Assembly (NCBI GenBank): GCA_024867545.1
Contig: JANFNE010000031.1
Location: 1 to 64,000 of the forward strand
Direction: 5' to 3'
DNA from: Phytopythium helicoides
Taxonomy: Eukaryota > Oomycota > Peronosporomycetes > Pythiales > Pythiaceae
DNA: 64,000 nt
A model generated the notes under the pieces. It saw only the letters and a list, made by a program, of their open reading frames with translations, ran no database searches and had not been told where the DNA came from. Shown here piece after piece: positions 51,500 to 62,456 of the stretch; position 1 is the first letter of the stretch; each line of letters begins with the position of its first letter. A program made the translations under genes and the position numbers.

Positions 51500-54431
51500 C
51501 TAGTCGGTGTCTGGCGTCACGCGCGACGCGTGGGGCAGCATCGGACCATGCTTCTCGAGAGATCCTGATCCCCCGTCCGAGAGCCGCTTCGCCGGTTTCT
51601 CGGGTGGCGGCGGACCCGCCTTAGCCTTCTTTTCCCTTGTGTCGTTCGAGTTGGTCGACGATTTGGTGTTCGTGCTCGCTTCCTCTTTGCGCCGCATGAT
51701 TTTGGGTGCCAACATGAGCGCCACGACAGAAAGCACAGCGACCCATAGCACACCTGCGAAGAACGCGTAAAACGTCGCGGCGGCCAATGGCACGAGGTAC
51801 GCAAGTGGGAGCACAAGAAGGCATGCAATTGCGACGACGACCGAGGAGGAGAATATCCAGATGGATTCCTGAAAGTCCACCGACACTTTCCGCACGAGGA
51901 ACGACAGGTACAGTCCTGTGCCAAGCAGGATGGCCTTCCAGAAAATGAGTAGCGCGCTGAAGATAAAGCTGGATGACACGCACTCGGCTCTCTCCACGAT
52001 AGCACCAGAGGCAACTTCTTCAATGTCGTCGGCGACATGAGTTGCAACTGGGAAATCGGCAACGAACCAGCTGGTGATAACGACTGCATCAACCAAAAGA
52101 AAGCAACCAAGTACCTTGAACATGGTACGAGTGGGCAGGACGACACGCTTGAGCTTCTTGGAGCTGAAGATCCGATACACACGCAGTGTCTTCACCACGA
52201 GTGAGCCAAATACGAGCGTGAATCCCACGGAAATTATAACCGGACGCACTCCGCAAAGTCCATCGGTCGGCTTTCCAGCGTATAAGATGATAGCAGCACA
52301 AACGAAGAGTGCTCCAACGAGCATTGTCTCGAGGAACTCGAACTGAGAGCGGCGGATGATCGGTAGGTTGCGGTAGTGAAACACCAAGACCATGCTTGCG
52401 AGAATGCCAGACGCGAGAATCACGGTAAGCACCGCGATCGCCACGTACAGTGATGAAATTTCAGGGCATATACTCGCAGTCGACCAAGACTGTATCTGGT
52501 AGATTTCCTGCGCACTCCGCCGACACTGACGCGTTAGTCTCCAGCGGGAGGAGCCAATAGAACTCAATTCGCCGCTTGGCATCTGCTCCACAGTTGTTGA
52601 CAACATAAGAGAAGAATGTTGCGTCACATTCGGAGGCGTTGTGACCCATCCAAGCCACGTGTTGCTACTTTCATTAAGCCAGTCACATGTGCGACTTGTC
52701 GTCAGGGGAGCTGGTAGCTCCATCACGCCTCCGTCACACACATATGGCTTGGAACTGTTAGTCGGATCTGGAAGTCCCCACTCAAATGAGATTGTCCTCG
52801 TATTGCTTTCACACCCACTAAAAGAGTACATCATGTGGTCTTCTACTGTACATAGCGGTAAAGGACTGAGCATCCAGTCTGTCCATATCGCATAGTTCTC
52901 TCTCATCCATCCGCAGGCAGCGTCGAAAAATGGATCTTGTGAGTCAATTGTGGACTCATTCGTCAACGCAACATATCGGCCGAGTACGTCCTCAAAATTC
53001 GGCGTCTGGCACGTGAATTCGTGAGAAAACATTGTACACCGGGAGGTTGGCGCTCTCCATTAAAATGTTGTACGACACGACCTTGTCCAAAGTGTCATCG
53101 AACCGATCCACTGTCACCGGATCGCCAGTCTTGTTCCCGTACCCGTTCTCACCAAACAAGGAGGTGAATTTGGCAATGTCCTCGGCCGTACCTTTGGGCA
53201 TTGAAATTCGCTGAAATTGGTGAGGATATCGCATCACAAACTCGTCAGGGTAGTCCATGTACCAAACCACTGCCTTCCGCTCGCTGAGTCTTTCTAACAC
53301 GTACTCTTGGAGTTTATCCCGACCAATATGACAGATATACGTCGGAAAGCCCAAATTCTCCATCAACGCTGGATAGTATGCACGAGTCGAGCTCGACTGC
53401 ATTGCGACCACCACCATGCACTCTTTGCCCGCAAGCTCTCGGAGTGTGCACGCGTAGTTCTTCGAACAATTTTCCAAGCATCCATAGACACCATCTGCGC
53501 AGTAAGTTGCATTCGGCGGGTAATAGTTGGGATTGTCACGGAGATCAGACTCTTTCAGCGCACCAATGAGCAATTCATTGCGCACGTAATCGCGCCAAAA
53601 GTCGGCATCGAACGTGCGAGCATAAAGTGTTGAGTTGTGTCCATCGTCGATGAGAGCATTGGTGGTGTACAAACCTCGAATGAGGCGATTGCCTAGATCC
53701 CCCAGCACTGCCCACGACTTTTTGGAAAAAGACAGTTTGGTAGCAACACCAACGTTGGCGTGCACTGGAGTGCAAAGCGCTTGTGGATCTGTGAACGTTA
53801 AAGCGCTTCTCGATGGTGTTCGATGTTGGAGCGTAGTAAATCGACACGTTGTATCCTATCTGTCAGATACGAATTAGCGATCGTCTACGAATGACAGCAA
53901 CGTCAGATCCACGCACGCACCAGCTCTGACGCAATAATGGCGAAGATCATGGTGTTGAGTCGATGTACGGCTCCTTCGTTGATTTCGAGAACAAGAGAAC
54001 CCGCGATTTGACCGATCGAGTCGACTGCACCTGTATCTGGGTCTACCACAGCATCCGGACCATATACTTTCTCGCCGCTTGGGATGCATGCGCGTGAGTA
54101 AGCCGAAGAGTTGAAAGTCCGCGAGTCGACCAACTGATAAGAATCAAGTTCAAAGACACGTAAGCACATGCGGTTCTAGCTTGACCTGTTGAAGACGACG
54201 TACGGTATATCGCGGCCCTGGTAGCGCGGCGTGGAGGAATGGATTGAGAAGCGCCTTGGTGTCTGGATCTCGCGCTGAAGCTGAGACGTTGAGCTGGAGC
54301 TCCATTGCAGCAACCCATGATGGGGTCAGGCACGTTCCAAGGAAGTGGTTGGGAGCGTAATAGGCTGCTTGCACGTTGGAGGTGGCCCAGGCGAGCGCTA
54401 GAAAGCCTATTTGTCGAGCACCACGGACCAT
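51500..54431 (-). pseudogene. Class-C 7TM receptor 2 (several frameshifts)
   Basis: Homologue of receptor 1 with the same intron positions: exons 54431-54204, 54133-53921 and 53859-51500 (introns 70 and 61 bp). Signal peptide, ectodomain (YYAPNHFLGTC, VYGPDAVVDPDTG, IGYNVSIYYAP), seven GABA-B-type helices and a Ser/Lys/Pro tail. The exon 2 length (213 bp) is identical to that of receptor 1. Single-base shifts occur near 53805, at 53000 (GAATTTTGAGG), about 52650 and about 52465. Between the last two, the correct reading is in another frame (CGADAKRRIEFYWLLP). The seven-helix part itself is open. Pseudogene unless these are assembly errors. Confidence 0.85.
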
Positions 54432-54839
54432 GGGTCGGTATGCTAGCGATCCGAGACGGAAGGATTGCTCAAGGCTGGCGAACAAGAGCGACACTTTGAC
54501 GTCAGAGATGAATGCGAATGACGTACGCTGTGTGAGCCAAAGGAGCCGTTTCACTCTGTCTACAGGCCAAAAGTTGCTACGACTCGACAGAAATGGATAT
54601 GACTATATTCAGAGTTGAAGGGGCGGTTGAATCCTTCTAATCTTATATTGTGACGAAATGACTGACGGCTTCAAGGAACCACGTCTCCAGGATCCCGTAA
54701 TGGATCACATTTTCGCATTGAACCGAATATTCTAGATCTCCAGAGTAGAGTTTCATGAGCATCAACAGCTTGGCCATTACTTTGTGACAGGATTTGTGTA
54801 CCGTACAACGGATTTGTGTGTGGCATATCAGAGGGGCGG
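54432..54839. other. Intergenic, no gene seen
   Basis: Promoter side of receptor 2 and left flank of the LTR. No ORF or repeat that I can name. Confidence 0.5.
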
Positions 54840-55154
54840 TGTAACGGGGTTACACGGGTATGTACCCATGGGGGTAGCATGGCTACACTGGGTTGTGTAC
54901 CCATTGCCCTCCGGCTAAGTACGGCCGTGAGGTTGAGTGGCTCTCATGAGCCTTGCATACTTTAGTCAAGTAGTTTGCGAACAGTCCTTGTAGGAACCAC
55001 CCATTTCGAATGGGCTGTAATGCATACAAATACACAGTCTCTATTTTACCGCCTACCACACAGACCCTCAGGTCGTTTGGCTAGCAAGCTCGGTACTTCG
55101 TACCTACGAGCTGTTACGCTTCCTCGAAGCTTAGTGCTGTGTGACTCCGTCACA
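54840..55154. repeat. Probable LTR (315 bp)
   Basis: The sequence begins TGTAACGGGGTTACA and ends TGTGACTCCGTCACA, so it has TG..CA ends on both strands. Each end is itself a small palindrome (TGTAAC/GTTACA and TGTGAC/GTCACA). Neither a clear primer site nor a polypurine tract is seen at 55155, so the orientation of the LTR is not settled. Confidence 0.65.
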
Positions 55155-57011
55155 TGCAAAAGTTGTCCAAGATACTCTGCAAGCGGAGCTGGCTGATGCG
55201 CAAGCGAGTCGAGATGCGCTGCAACAACGGTTGTCGTTGCTTATCTCGCGTCTCAATCAATCTCCGAGCGGACAGTCTACATCCCGTAGCTCGTCGGTCA
55301 CACCTCTCTCATCAGTTCAGACGCCGCCATCCTCTTCGCCGATTGCGGTGTACAGTACTGGCAATTCTTCGCCTGACACTAGCCCCCGACGGTCGTCTCC
55401 TGTTGGAGGCTCGCCGGTGAGCTCGCTGCGACAATCCCCAACAAGATCTCCTCTAAGCCACGTCGAGTCGGCCGTGGCTACAACTTCGACGACTCGGGTG
55501 GGTGAATCGTCCGCAACTTCGAGCCAAGATATGCCGACTCTGTCCGTCACGTCCGTTCGTAGACACGGCGTGAGCTTCAATCGCGAACCGCCGGCCCTGC
55601 TGCCTTCCTCACGCCCCACCAAGCTCCAGCGTCATGCTCCTCGAGACTCGTTGCCTGTTGACGGTTTGCCGGGTACATATCGAGTCCCTCGGTCAGCCCT
55701 GGTACGTGGTGCACCGCGGCGTGCGCTGCGTATGCATGCAGATCCTGGTGAGTGGCTCCACGTAACTGCTGGCACCCATCACCCCGCCTGTCTGACGCTT
55801 GTCTTGCACTGGTATTACGTCCAGCGACTTTCTTCTTCGGCGTGGATGAGCCATCAGGAGATGTACAGCCATCGTTTGACAGGAATTTGGCCGGCATCAC
55901 GCGGCGGGATGTTCCAGCCACCAGCCCATCGACTGACTCGTCTCCTTCGCTTGCTCTGTTCTCTGTCGCGGAGGACTGCTTCCCAGTGTCGAACGCGTTG
56001 GCTGCAGTTGTCGCTTCCAACGCGTGCAGCGGACCGGCGGCAGACAACCGCGGAGCTCGTGGCCGTGTCGTAACCTTTGCAGACGGGGTACCAGTTCTTG
56101 TACCCGAGTCGGGTGGCACGCCACTCACTCGCAGTGCGGTGCCAGCTACAGCCAACGACGGTGCAGGCGACGCGGATCTCGCGTGGAGCCCGTCTCCGTC
56201 ATCTCCAAGCGGCTCCTCGTCGTCTTACGCTCCAAGTGAGAGGAGCGATACGCCGCACAGCTTCGTGTCGATCCCAGGAGCACGGGGCCCCGTGAATTTT
56301 CTGGCATCCGAAGTCGATCCCTGGCCGGTTTTAGAGGTATCTAGGTCCTTTCGTGGTGGTGTTGACGTGGACTGGGTCCTCAAGCAAGTACCCATCCGAG
56401 GTTGGATCTTCCCAACGAGAGTACCGCATGTCACGGGCGACCCCAGGCTGCTCACTTGGAGCGCCATCAGCGCACTGTACACCACCCAGCCGTGGGATTC
56501 CATGACTATCACGGTAAAACCGCTGACTTTCGACCCGCTGGACGAGGTTTTCGTGCCGCTGGTGGCGCTTTATGGTGACTTCGTCCACTCGCGGATCAAG
56601 GCGCTGTGGGAAGGGACGCACCACCTTGCGATACCAGTACGTGGCGAACTGGATGCTGACCTAGCCGCCTACGTAAAGCGTCGGAAGGATCGTCGATCCC
56701 ACATGGGAACTGCGTGGAGGATGATCCTCACTGAGATCGTGGATTTGATGCACCGAGGCTACTGCGATCTCGACATTCTGCTGGACCCGTTCTTCTTCCA
56801 CCTGGCCCCACGCATCAAGGCGCGTGAGTGGCACCCAGTCGAGGATCCCCGGCTGCCTGGAAGTCTCGTCGGGTCGTTGGCGGCATTGGACCGAGCAGAT
56901 CGGTGGCGCCTTCAGTATCGCGCCGACATTCATGCTCACCCTGCCTACGGACTCCCGCGCCTCCGTGACAAGTTTCTGCGCGCACTGCGAGTCAGCGCTG
57001 TCTCGCCATGA
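55155..57011 (+). CDS. Spliced plus-strand gene inside or beside the Gypsy element
   Basis: Open from just inside the LTR end (no ATG: the frame is open from the stop at 55132) to 55747. A 77-bp intron (55748 GTGAGT ... 55824 CCAG) joins it in frame to 55825-57011. The joined protein is about 590 residues. It starts with a coiled-coil stretch (LQAELADAQASRDALQQRL) and has a long Ser/Pro/Thr-rich middle. It ends in a folded-looking region (LTWSAISALYTTQPWDSM, then FVPLVALYGDFVHSRI..., then YCDLDILLDPFFFHLAP) with a basic tail. I recognise no domain. It is antisense to the element's gag-pol and lies between integrase and LTR. The start codon may lie in an unseen upstream exon in the LTR. Confidence 0.6.
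55748..55824 (+). other. Intron of the plus-strand gene
   Basis: 77 bp, GTGAGTGG ... TTACGTCCAG. Without splicing, the exon 1 frame runs on to 56073 and exon 2 is in another frame; with splicing the codon G|CG gives ...HADPATFFFGVD... Confidence 0.65.
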
Positions 57012-57254
57012 TGTCGGCCGTAGCGTTTCTTCTGCATGTTGCTTGTGCAAGCCTTCGATACAGCTAGGCTAAACCCACGTTTTCATCGATTACACAGTGC
57101 TCGCATTCCGTCGCTCCAAACATTTTCGGTTTCTTGTCAGTGTGTCGTTCTCCGTTGGGCACATATTGACCTATTCCTTCTTTGTCTTCAGCCATCCTGC
57201 ACACATTGCATTCGCCCGCCGTCGCGAACCCCAGGATCAGCGCGGCACGTAGTG
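57012..57254. other. Gap between convergent stop codons, no gene seen
   Basis: 243 bp between the stop of the plus-strand gene and the stop of integrase. Confidence 0.5.
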
Positions 57255-58680
57255 CTACGCTTCCTCATGAGTCTGCATGGCGCTGAGCCTGTTGTTGTTG
57301 GTCCTGTCCCTCAAGTACTCAAATAGCAGAGCGCCACAGCTGAGATCGGCTTCATCGACCCAGCTGGGTTCGTCGTAGCCTTTCCATCGGACCAAAAACT
57401 CGCGCAAGCTGCGCCCGTAGCGCGTTCGCCTACCAGTGCGTACATCGAGGATCTTCTCGACCTCGTACTCTCCGTCACTTGGCCCACTAGTCCAGCTATC
57501 TTCGGGCAGAAGCTCTTCGTCAAAGTCGAAACGGTTACTCGGATCAACTTCCAGAGCAACTACTGGACGGTCGGGATAGTCACGCACCAACTTCAACTTG
57601 GAGACATGAACGGTCGGAAATAGCCGGTACTCTGACCCGCGGATTTCCAGCCGCGCCGCGTGTCCGTCGACCATCTCTGCGACACGGAAAGGACCGTGCC
57701 ACATGTGTGCTAGCTTGCGGGCATACCCGACTTTGACGCGGTCGATATAGAGCCAGACGCGCGCGCCGGCCTCAATGCCGTGCGCAGTCACCTGATCGGC
57801 CGCGGTTTCAGCGCGTTCGGCTATCGCGGCCTTGAGGTGGTCGTTCGCTTGTGCTCTTGCCTGCTGATAGTGGCGCTGGATATGGTATCTCCACCTTCGT
57901 GGCTCCACGTCTTGTCGCCGCGTACTTCCGACGGCGATCGTTGCTTCGAGCGTTGAGCGGGGGTCCCAGCCATGTACGAGGTAGAACGGTGTCTCTTTCC
58001 TCACTCGATCTTCAGCGGTGTTTAATGCAAACGTCAGCCTCTCTGCGTAGTCATCCCAGTCCTTCTGCTGCTCAACCGCGACGAACATCTTGATGGCGCG
58101 GGTGATTGTCTGCACCATGCGCTCGGCAGTTCCATTGGCTTGCGGCCTGTATGCCATGGTGGCACGTTGGCGTTGTCCGACGATCCGGTTAAACGCTTTA
58201 AAAAAGTCCGACATGAATCCAGGCTCTCTGTCGTGGCGGATGGCCTCGCTGGCACCGAACCGCCTGAAGACACTCGACTCATACGCTTCCGCGATTGTCT
58301 GAGCTGTTCGAGACGCGCTGGCTTTTGCTATGACGAAGCCGGAGAACAGATCCACCCATATCAAGAGCTCCGTATTGCCCCGGTAAGACCTGGGCAGAGA
58401 TGGAATGTGATCCATAGCCACAACTTGGAACGGGTATGTCGCTCGTATATTCCCGGGCGAAGATCCTCGTATCGTGGGCCGACCTTTGCCGGTCTCGCAG
58501 TCGGTGCATTCGCCAACATACTGCTGGACGTCGCGATACATACCTCGCCAATGGAAGAACCGTCTCACCCGCTGATACGTGCGACCCACCCCTTGGTGTC
58601 CACCTTCCAAGCTTGCATGGTAATGGTGCAGTACATCGCTCTTCAGGGTGTCCGGTACACAAGCCGCATCAACTGTCCGC
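57255..58680 (-). CDS. Gypsy integrase with chromodomain
   Basis: Open 58610-57255; the homology begins about 20 codons earlier in the same frame (DTLKSDVLHHYHA...). An HHCC zinc finger is followed by the DDE core: MDHIPSLP (D1), IRHDREPGF (D2) and NGTAERMVQT (E). The GPF-like KLAHMWHGPFRV module follows, then a C-terminal chromodomain (YEVEKILDVRTGRR ... REFLVRWKGYDEPSW). Integrase inserts the cDNA; chromodomains steer insertion to heterochromatin. Compared with the expected reading, one base is missing near 58665, which separates it from the pol frame. Confidence 0.9.
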
Positions 58681-61395
58681 GATCTTCAGCAGAGTCACTG
58701 ACCGGCGGGCAGTAGTATAACAAGCCGAAGTCGTCTAATTCATACTGATCACTCAACAAGCTGTAGGTCTTCACTTCCGTCTCGGTCAGTTTTTCGAGCT
58801 CCCTTCGCAAGAACATCTTAAAGTGGAGGATCCACGTCTCTTCGTCCTGTGCAGTCTTGATTCGTTCCAGCCGCATTCTTTTGACAACTCCCTCCTCGAG
58901 GACCTCTTTCGGCTTACTGGTTAATCGGCGCCCCCGAGTGGTTACTGCGGCAATCCTTGCGGCATCCTCAGCATCCTTCGATCTCAAGATCTCACCTAGC
59001 CGATTCAAGTCTCTAAGGTCCTGCCTCGCAGAGTCAGTCTGAACTCGTATGCCTTCTTCGCGCTGCAGAGCTGCCCCAGCGAGGAAATCGGCACTACGGT
59101 TCCAGTCGCGTTTGACATGAAGATACTCTGGTCTGTTCCAGGGTCGGAGGCGGTCTAGTGCCTTTTGCCGCAGGAGCCGCAGGCCCGGTGCCTTGCAATC
59201 AATCTCGCCCTTCAACTGCCTGATGACGAGGTTTGAGTCTCCGCAGATGACAAGTCGACCTCGACCTTGAGTTTCAAGGAGATCCAGCGCTAGAAGGAGA
59301 CCGCAATACTCCGCTTCGTTGACTGTGAGATCTTGGCGATATTCGGAGGCTGCGTCCAGTACCTCCCACTCAGGCAGCTGCCAGACTATAGCACTAAAAG
59401 CTCCACCTCCTCGTTTGGTCCGGGCGGATCCGTCGAAGCTCGCCACCAGCAGTCGCTCTTCAGGGAGCACTGTTGGTACTGGTATCACGGTTGACTTGAG
59501 AGTTTTCCTCTTTGGTGCGATTGCCATCAACGCCTCGTCGACTTGGTCTCGAGGTGTAATGCAAGCTGCCAATGTTCCCAGAATCTCCTCTTCGCCTTTC
59601 GAGCACTTGACGATCTCCAGCGTCCACGGAGAGAGTATCGCTGCCCACTGTGCGAGCCGGCCTTGCAGGCCGTGTGACCTCCACAGCCAAGCCATGGTTG
59701 TATGCCGTGTCAATACCTTCACCGGCCGTCCGATCAGCACATTGAAACAGTTGTCTAGCGCTCTCAAGAGCGCCAAGATCTCCTTCTCCGCTACACTGTA
59801 GTTCAACTCGTTGGGCTTCAGAGTTCGACTGCAGAATTTCGTCGGATGAAAAGTCCCATCATGATCTTGTACCAAGGCGGCGGCGACCGCCCATTCCCCT
59901 GCATAGACCACCAACACTGCTGGTCGATTCTTGTCGAAGTGTCTGAGGAAAGGCATTTGTGAGAGCTTCGTCTTCAGTGTCCTAAAAGCAACGACGGCCC
60001 GCCCCCATGTCGGATCTTCGGGTAGCTGATCCTCCGGTGGCATGGCATGGAAGTCGGTCTCCCTCAGTTCGTAGAGAGCGGCGGCGTAGACCGCGAAGTC
60101 TTCGATGAACCGGTGGTAATAATTCAAACTCCCGAGGAAGGACTGCAGCCCTCTAAGCGTGCGCGGGAATGGCAACTGTACCAGCTCTTCCAAATTCTTT
60201 GGATGCGCTTCAAGCCCTTTAATGGTAACCTGGTGTCCCAAGTATTCCACCCGACGACGCCCCCAGTAGCTCTTGGGAACGCTGATGGATAAATTCCATT
60301 TGTCACAAGCGTCGAGCAGCCTCTTTACCTTTGCGCACAATTCCTCCCACGATCCACTGGAGACCAGGATGTCGTCGATATACGAGCGCCTCCCGAGTAC
60401 CGACGACCTCGTACTTGCATCTGGTACTCCGCTGGTGAAGACGTCTTCAGGAGGTGTGTCTTCAACGGCCCGTTCCTTGTCAGTGCTTGCCGACGTCGTC
60501 GGTGCGATCTTCATGAATCCGTACAACGTGTTGTCGATAAGCCTCTGGTAGATCTGGGGCGCGTTCTTCAGTCCGAAGGGCATCCGGTTCCATTCGAAAA
60601 GCCCGAACGGAGTGACGAAGGCTGATATCTCGCGAGCTCTTCGGGTCATTCCCACCACCCAGAATCCACTGGCCATGTCGAGTGAGCAAAACCATAGTAC
60701 TTTGTCAAGGTCTTCGAGCAGGTCGTTCACGATCGGCATCGGGTACACCATCAGTTGGGTCAGGCTGTTGACTAGACGATAATCGATGCACAGCCTGATG
60801 TCGATCCCGTTCTTTTTTACGATCACTACGATGGGCGAAGCCCAGGGTGACGTCGACGGCTGGACGATCTTCGCTGAGAGTAACCCTTTGAGAAGCTCGG
60901 CGACCTTCTCGCGGAACTGTGGCGGAACTCTTCGGACACGCTGCGCAATCGGCTTCGCATTGCCGACGTCGATGTCACACACCGCTCCCTTGGCTTCTGG
61001 AGGAAGTGCATTCCCTTTCCCCATCAGCAAGTGCCGTTTATCCCAGATTATCGATCGCAGCTGATCGATCTCTTCAACCGTGTTGACGCCGGGGTCTCCA
61101 ACCTGAATATCCTCGATCTTCACCTCATCCGCGCTGGGCGTGACTTCTGGCAAGACTGCCATCTGAGCTTCGATATCCTCAGCGAAGAGCTCGCCGCCTT
61201 TGTGGTAGTAGACAGCCTCGTCGGCCTGTGGTGACTGCTCTCCGGTCTGTTCGTTCCGATCCTCCTGAGGGGAAGTTGCGTGTTCGTCACGGCTTCGGAC
61301 CACCGTTGCCATCACAGGTGGGGGTCTCTTGAGGATTCCTTCCGGAGTGGGGTATGACGCCTTCTTTGTCTTTGGTAATTCGTCGCCCCCCCGCA
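58643..61395 (-). CDS. Gypsy reverse transcriptase and two RNase H domains
   Basis: Open 61633-58643 (996 codons), but meaningful protein starts near 61390. RT (about residues 235-480): IDIRLCIDYRLVN, LDMASGFW, MPFGLKNAPQIYQR and the YIDD catalytic box at about 418, preceded by a Ser/Thr-rich insert. The native RNase H follows (about 555-670). Its first catalytic site reads VVYAGEW where TDAS is expected, and the later one reads LTRHTT where TDH is expected, so it is probably inactive. A second RNase H of the RVT_3/archaeal-like type (about 735-860) has all ligands: FDGSAR, VNEAEYCGLL, ICGDSNLVI and the DWNRSADFLA helix. It ends just before the integrase finger. Confidence 0.9.
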
Positions 61396-62456
61396 TCATC
61401 ATCGCGCGATTGCTGCTCCGTTGAAGCACTATAGGCAAGGTTCTGCCACTCGCGGTATCTATTTGACCCGACTGACACAAAGCCCGGGAGACGCGGTATG
61501 TGTCCTCCCGATATCCAGATCCCGATCCGCTGCAGACGGTCAAGCTTGACCTCTTCTTCGCCGACATTGGTGATCCTGATGTAGCAGGTGCGGCCAAAGC
61601 CTTTGGTGACCGTCGCGACCCAGTTCTTGCCACGTGTAACCCACAACGCTTGCTTGTCTTCCGGCGATGATTTGGTCATGACCTCGGCAAAATCGTCTGG
61701 GGCTATCGACAGGTATGAGTTGGCGGTGACCAGACATGCTTTGGAGCTGAAGAGCTGGCGTCTTCCCTGCAGTCGGATCCTCACTTCATCCGGGAGACAG
61801 ACTGACCCGTCAGCCAGGTCGAGTCGAACGCCGGCTGGTACCATGAAGTCCATCCCCAGGATGGCATCTTGCCCGGCAAGACGGCCCACCCACACTTGGC
61901 AGTAGTATACCAGAGATCCTGCCAGGGTAACCTTAATTTTCGTTCGTCCGTCCGTCATATACGCGTTCTCTCCGATCCCGACACATTCTTGGCGCTGGCT
62001 GTCGTCGACGTGACATCCTACCTGGCGAGCAAAGTTGGTGTCTAAGATCGAGACTTCCGCGCCGGAGTCGAAGAGAATCTGCGCTTTCTCGTTGTTGATC
62101 TTCCCGGTAGCCTTCGCCTGTTTGAACCACTTATCAGGAGCGTGGTGCTTCCAGTAGCCGCGGGATTCTCCCGGCAGCAGCTCTACGGTCATCGTCGCGG
62201 GCTGACGACTGAATTCATCATTCAACCGAAGACTGGATATGGCAGCCAAGTCGGGGGTATGTAGGTCACATGCATTACCATCCTTGGAAGTTAGCTCCAC
62301 GCTAACTGCTTCTCGTGATGACCGTTCCACATATGCATAGATGCAAACTTCAGACCGCTCGTCCCGCACTGGTTTCCAACCCAGCGAGCGTCCTAGTTTA
62401 ACATTTTCTCCGCGTTGGCGGGCAGCATGCCGGCGTGCTTCGTAGGATCGTACCAT
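61287..62456 (-). CDS. Gypsy aspartic protease
   Basis: Open 62456-61287. A single-domain retropepsin with the active site AQILFDSGAEVSILD (DSGA, about residue 130) and the GMDFM flap-end motif near residue 200. It cleaves the Gag-Pol polyprotein. It overlaps the end of gag by 64 bp in the -1 frame. The ATG at 62456 is probably not used; entry by frameshift at 62396-62402 is more likely. Past the G7 run at 61386-61392 the frame has only junk, and pol continues in the +1 frame. Confidence 0.88.
   Translation of the reverse strand: MVRSYEARRHAARQRGENVKLGRSLGWKPVRDERSEVCIYAYVERSSREAVSVELTSKDGNACDLHTPDLAAISSLRLNDEFSRQPATMTVELLPGESRGYWKHHAPDKWFKQAKATGKINNEKAQILFDSGAEVSILDTNFARQVGCHVDDSQRQECVGIGENAYMTDGRTKIKVTLAGSLVYYCQVWVGRLAGQDAILGMDFMVPAGVRLDLADGSVCLPDEVRIRLQGRRQLFSSKACLVTANSYLSIAPDDFAEVMTKSSPEDKQALWVTRGKNWVATVTKGFGRTCYIRITNVGEEEVKLDRLQRIGIWISGGHIPRLPGFVSVGSNRYREWQNLAYSASTEQQSRDDDAGGRRITKDKEGVIPHSGRNPQETPTCDGNGGPKP
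62356..62402 (-). promoter_or_regulatory. Probable -1 ribosomal frameshift signal, gag to protease
   Basis: Minus strand: slippery heptamer G TTA AAC (62402-62396) in gag phase, then the gag stop TAG as part of a 5-nt spacer (62395-62391). A stem-loop follows: CGCTCG (62390-62385) pairs with CGAGCG (62361-62356), with an inner CTGG/CCAG stem (62384-62381 with 62372-62369). A slip of one base back continues as ...MLN-LGRSLGWK in the protease frame. Confidence 0.75.

Noticed and set aside
35141..54431. Search for RXLR or CRN effector genes, expected in oomycete subtelomeres
   Set aside because: No secreted ORF with an RXLR-EER or LFLAK-type motif was found; the secreted-type proteins here are receptors with membrane helices.
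59319..59801. 160-codon plus-strand ORF opposite the RNase H region
   Set aside because: No motif and no splice support, unlike the 55155-57011 gene; antisense of pol.
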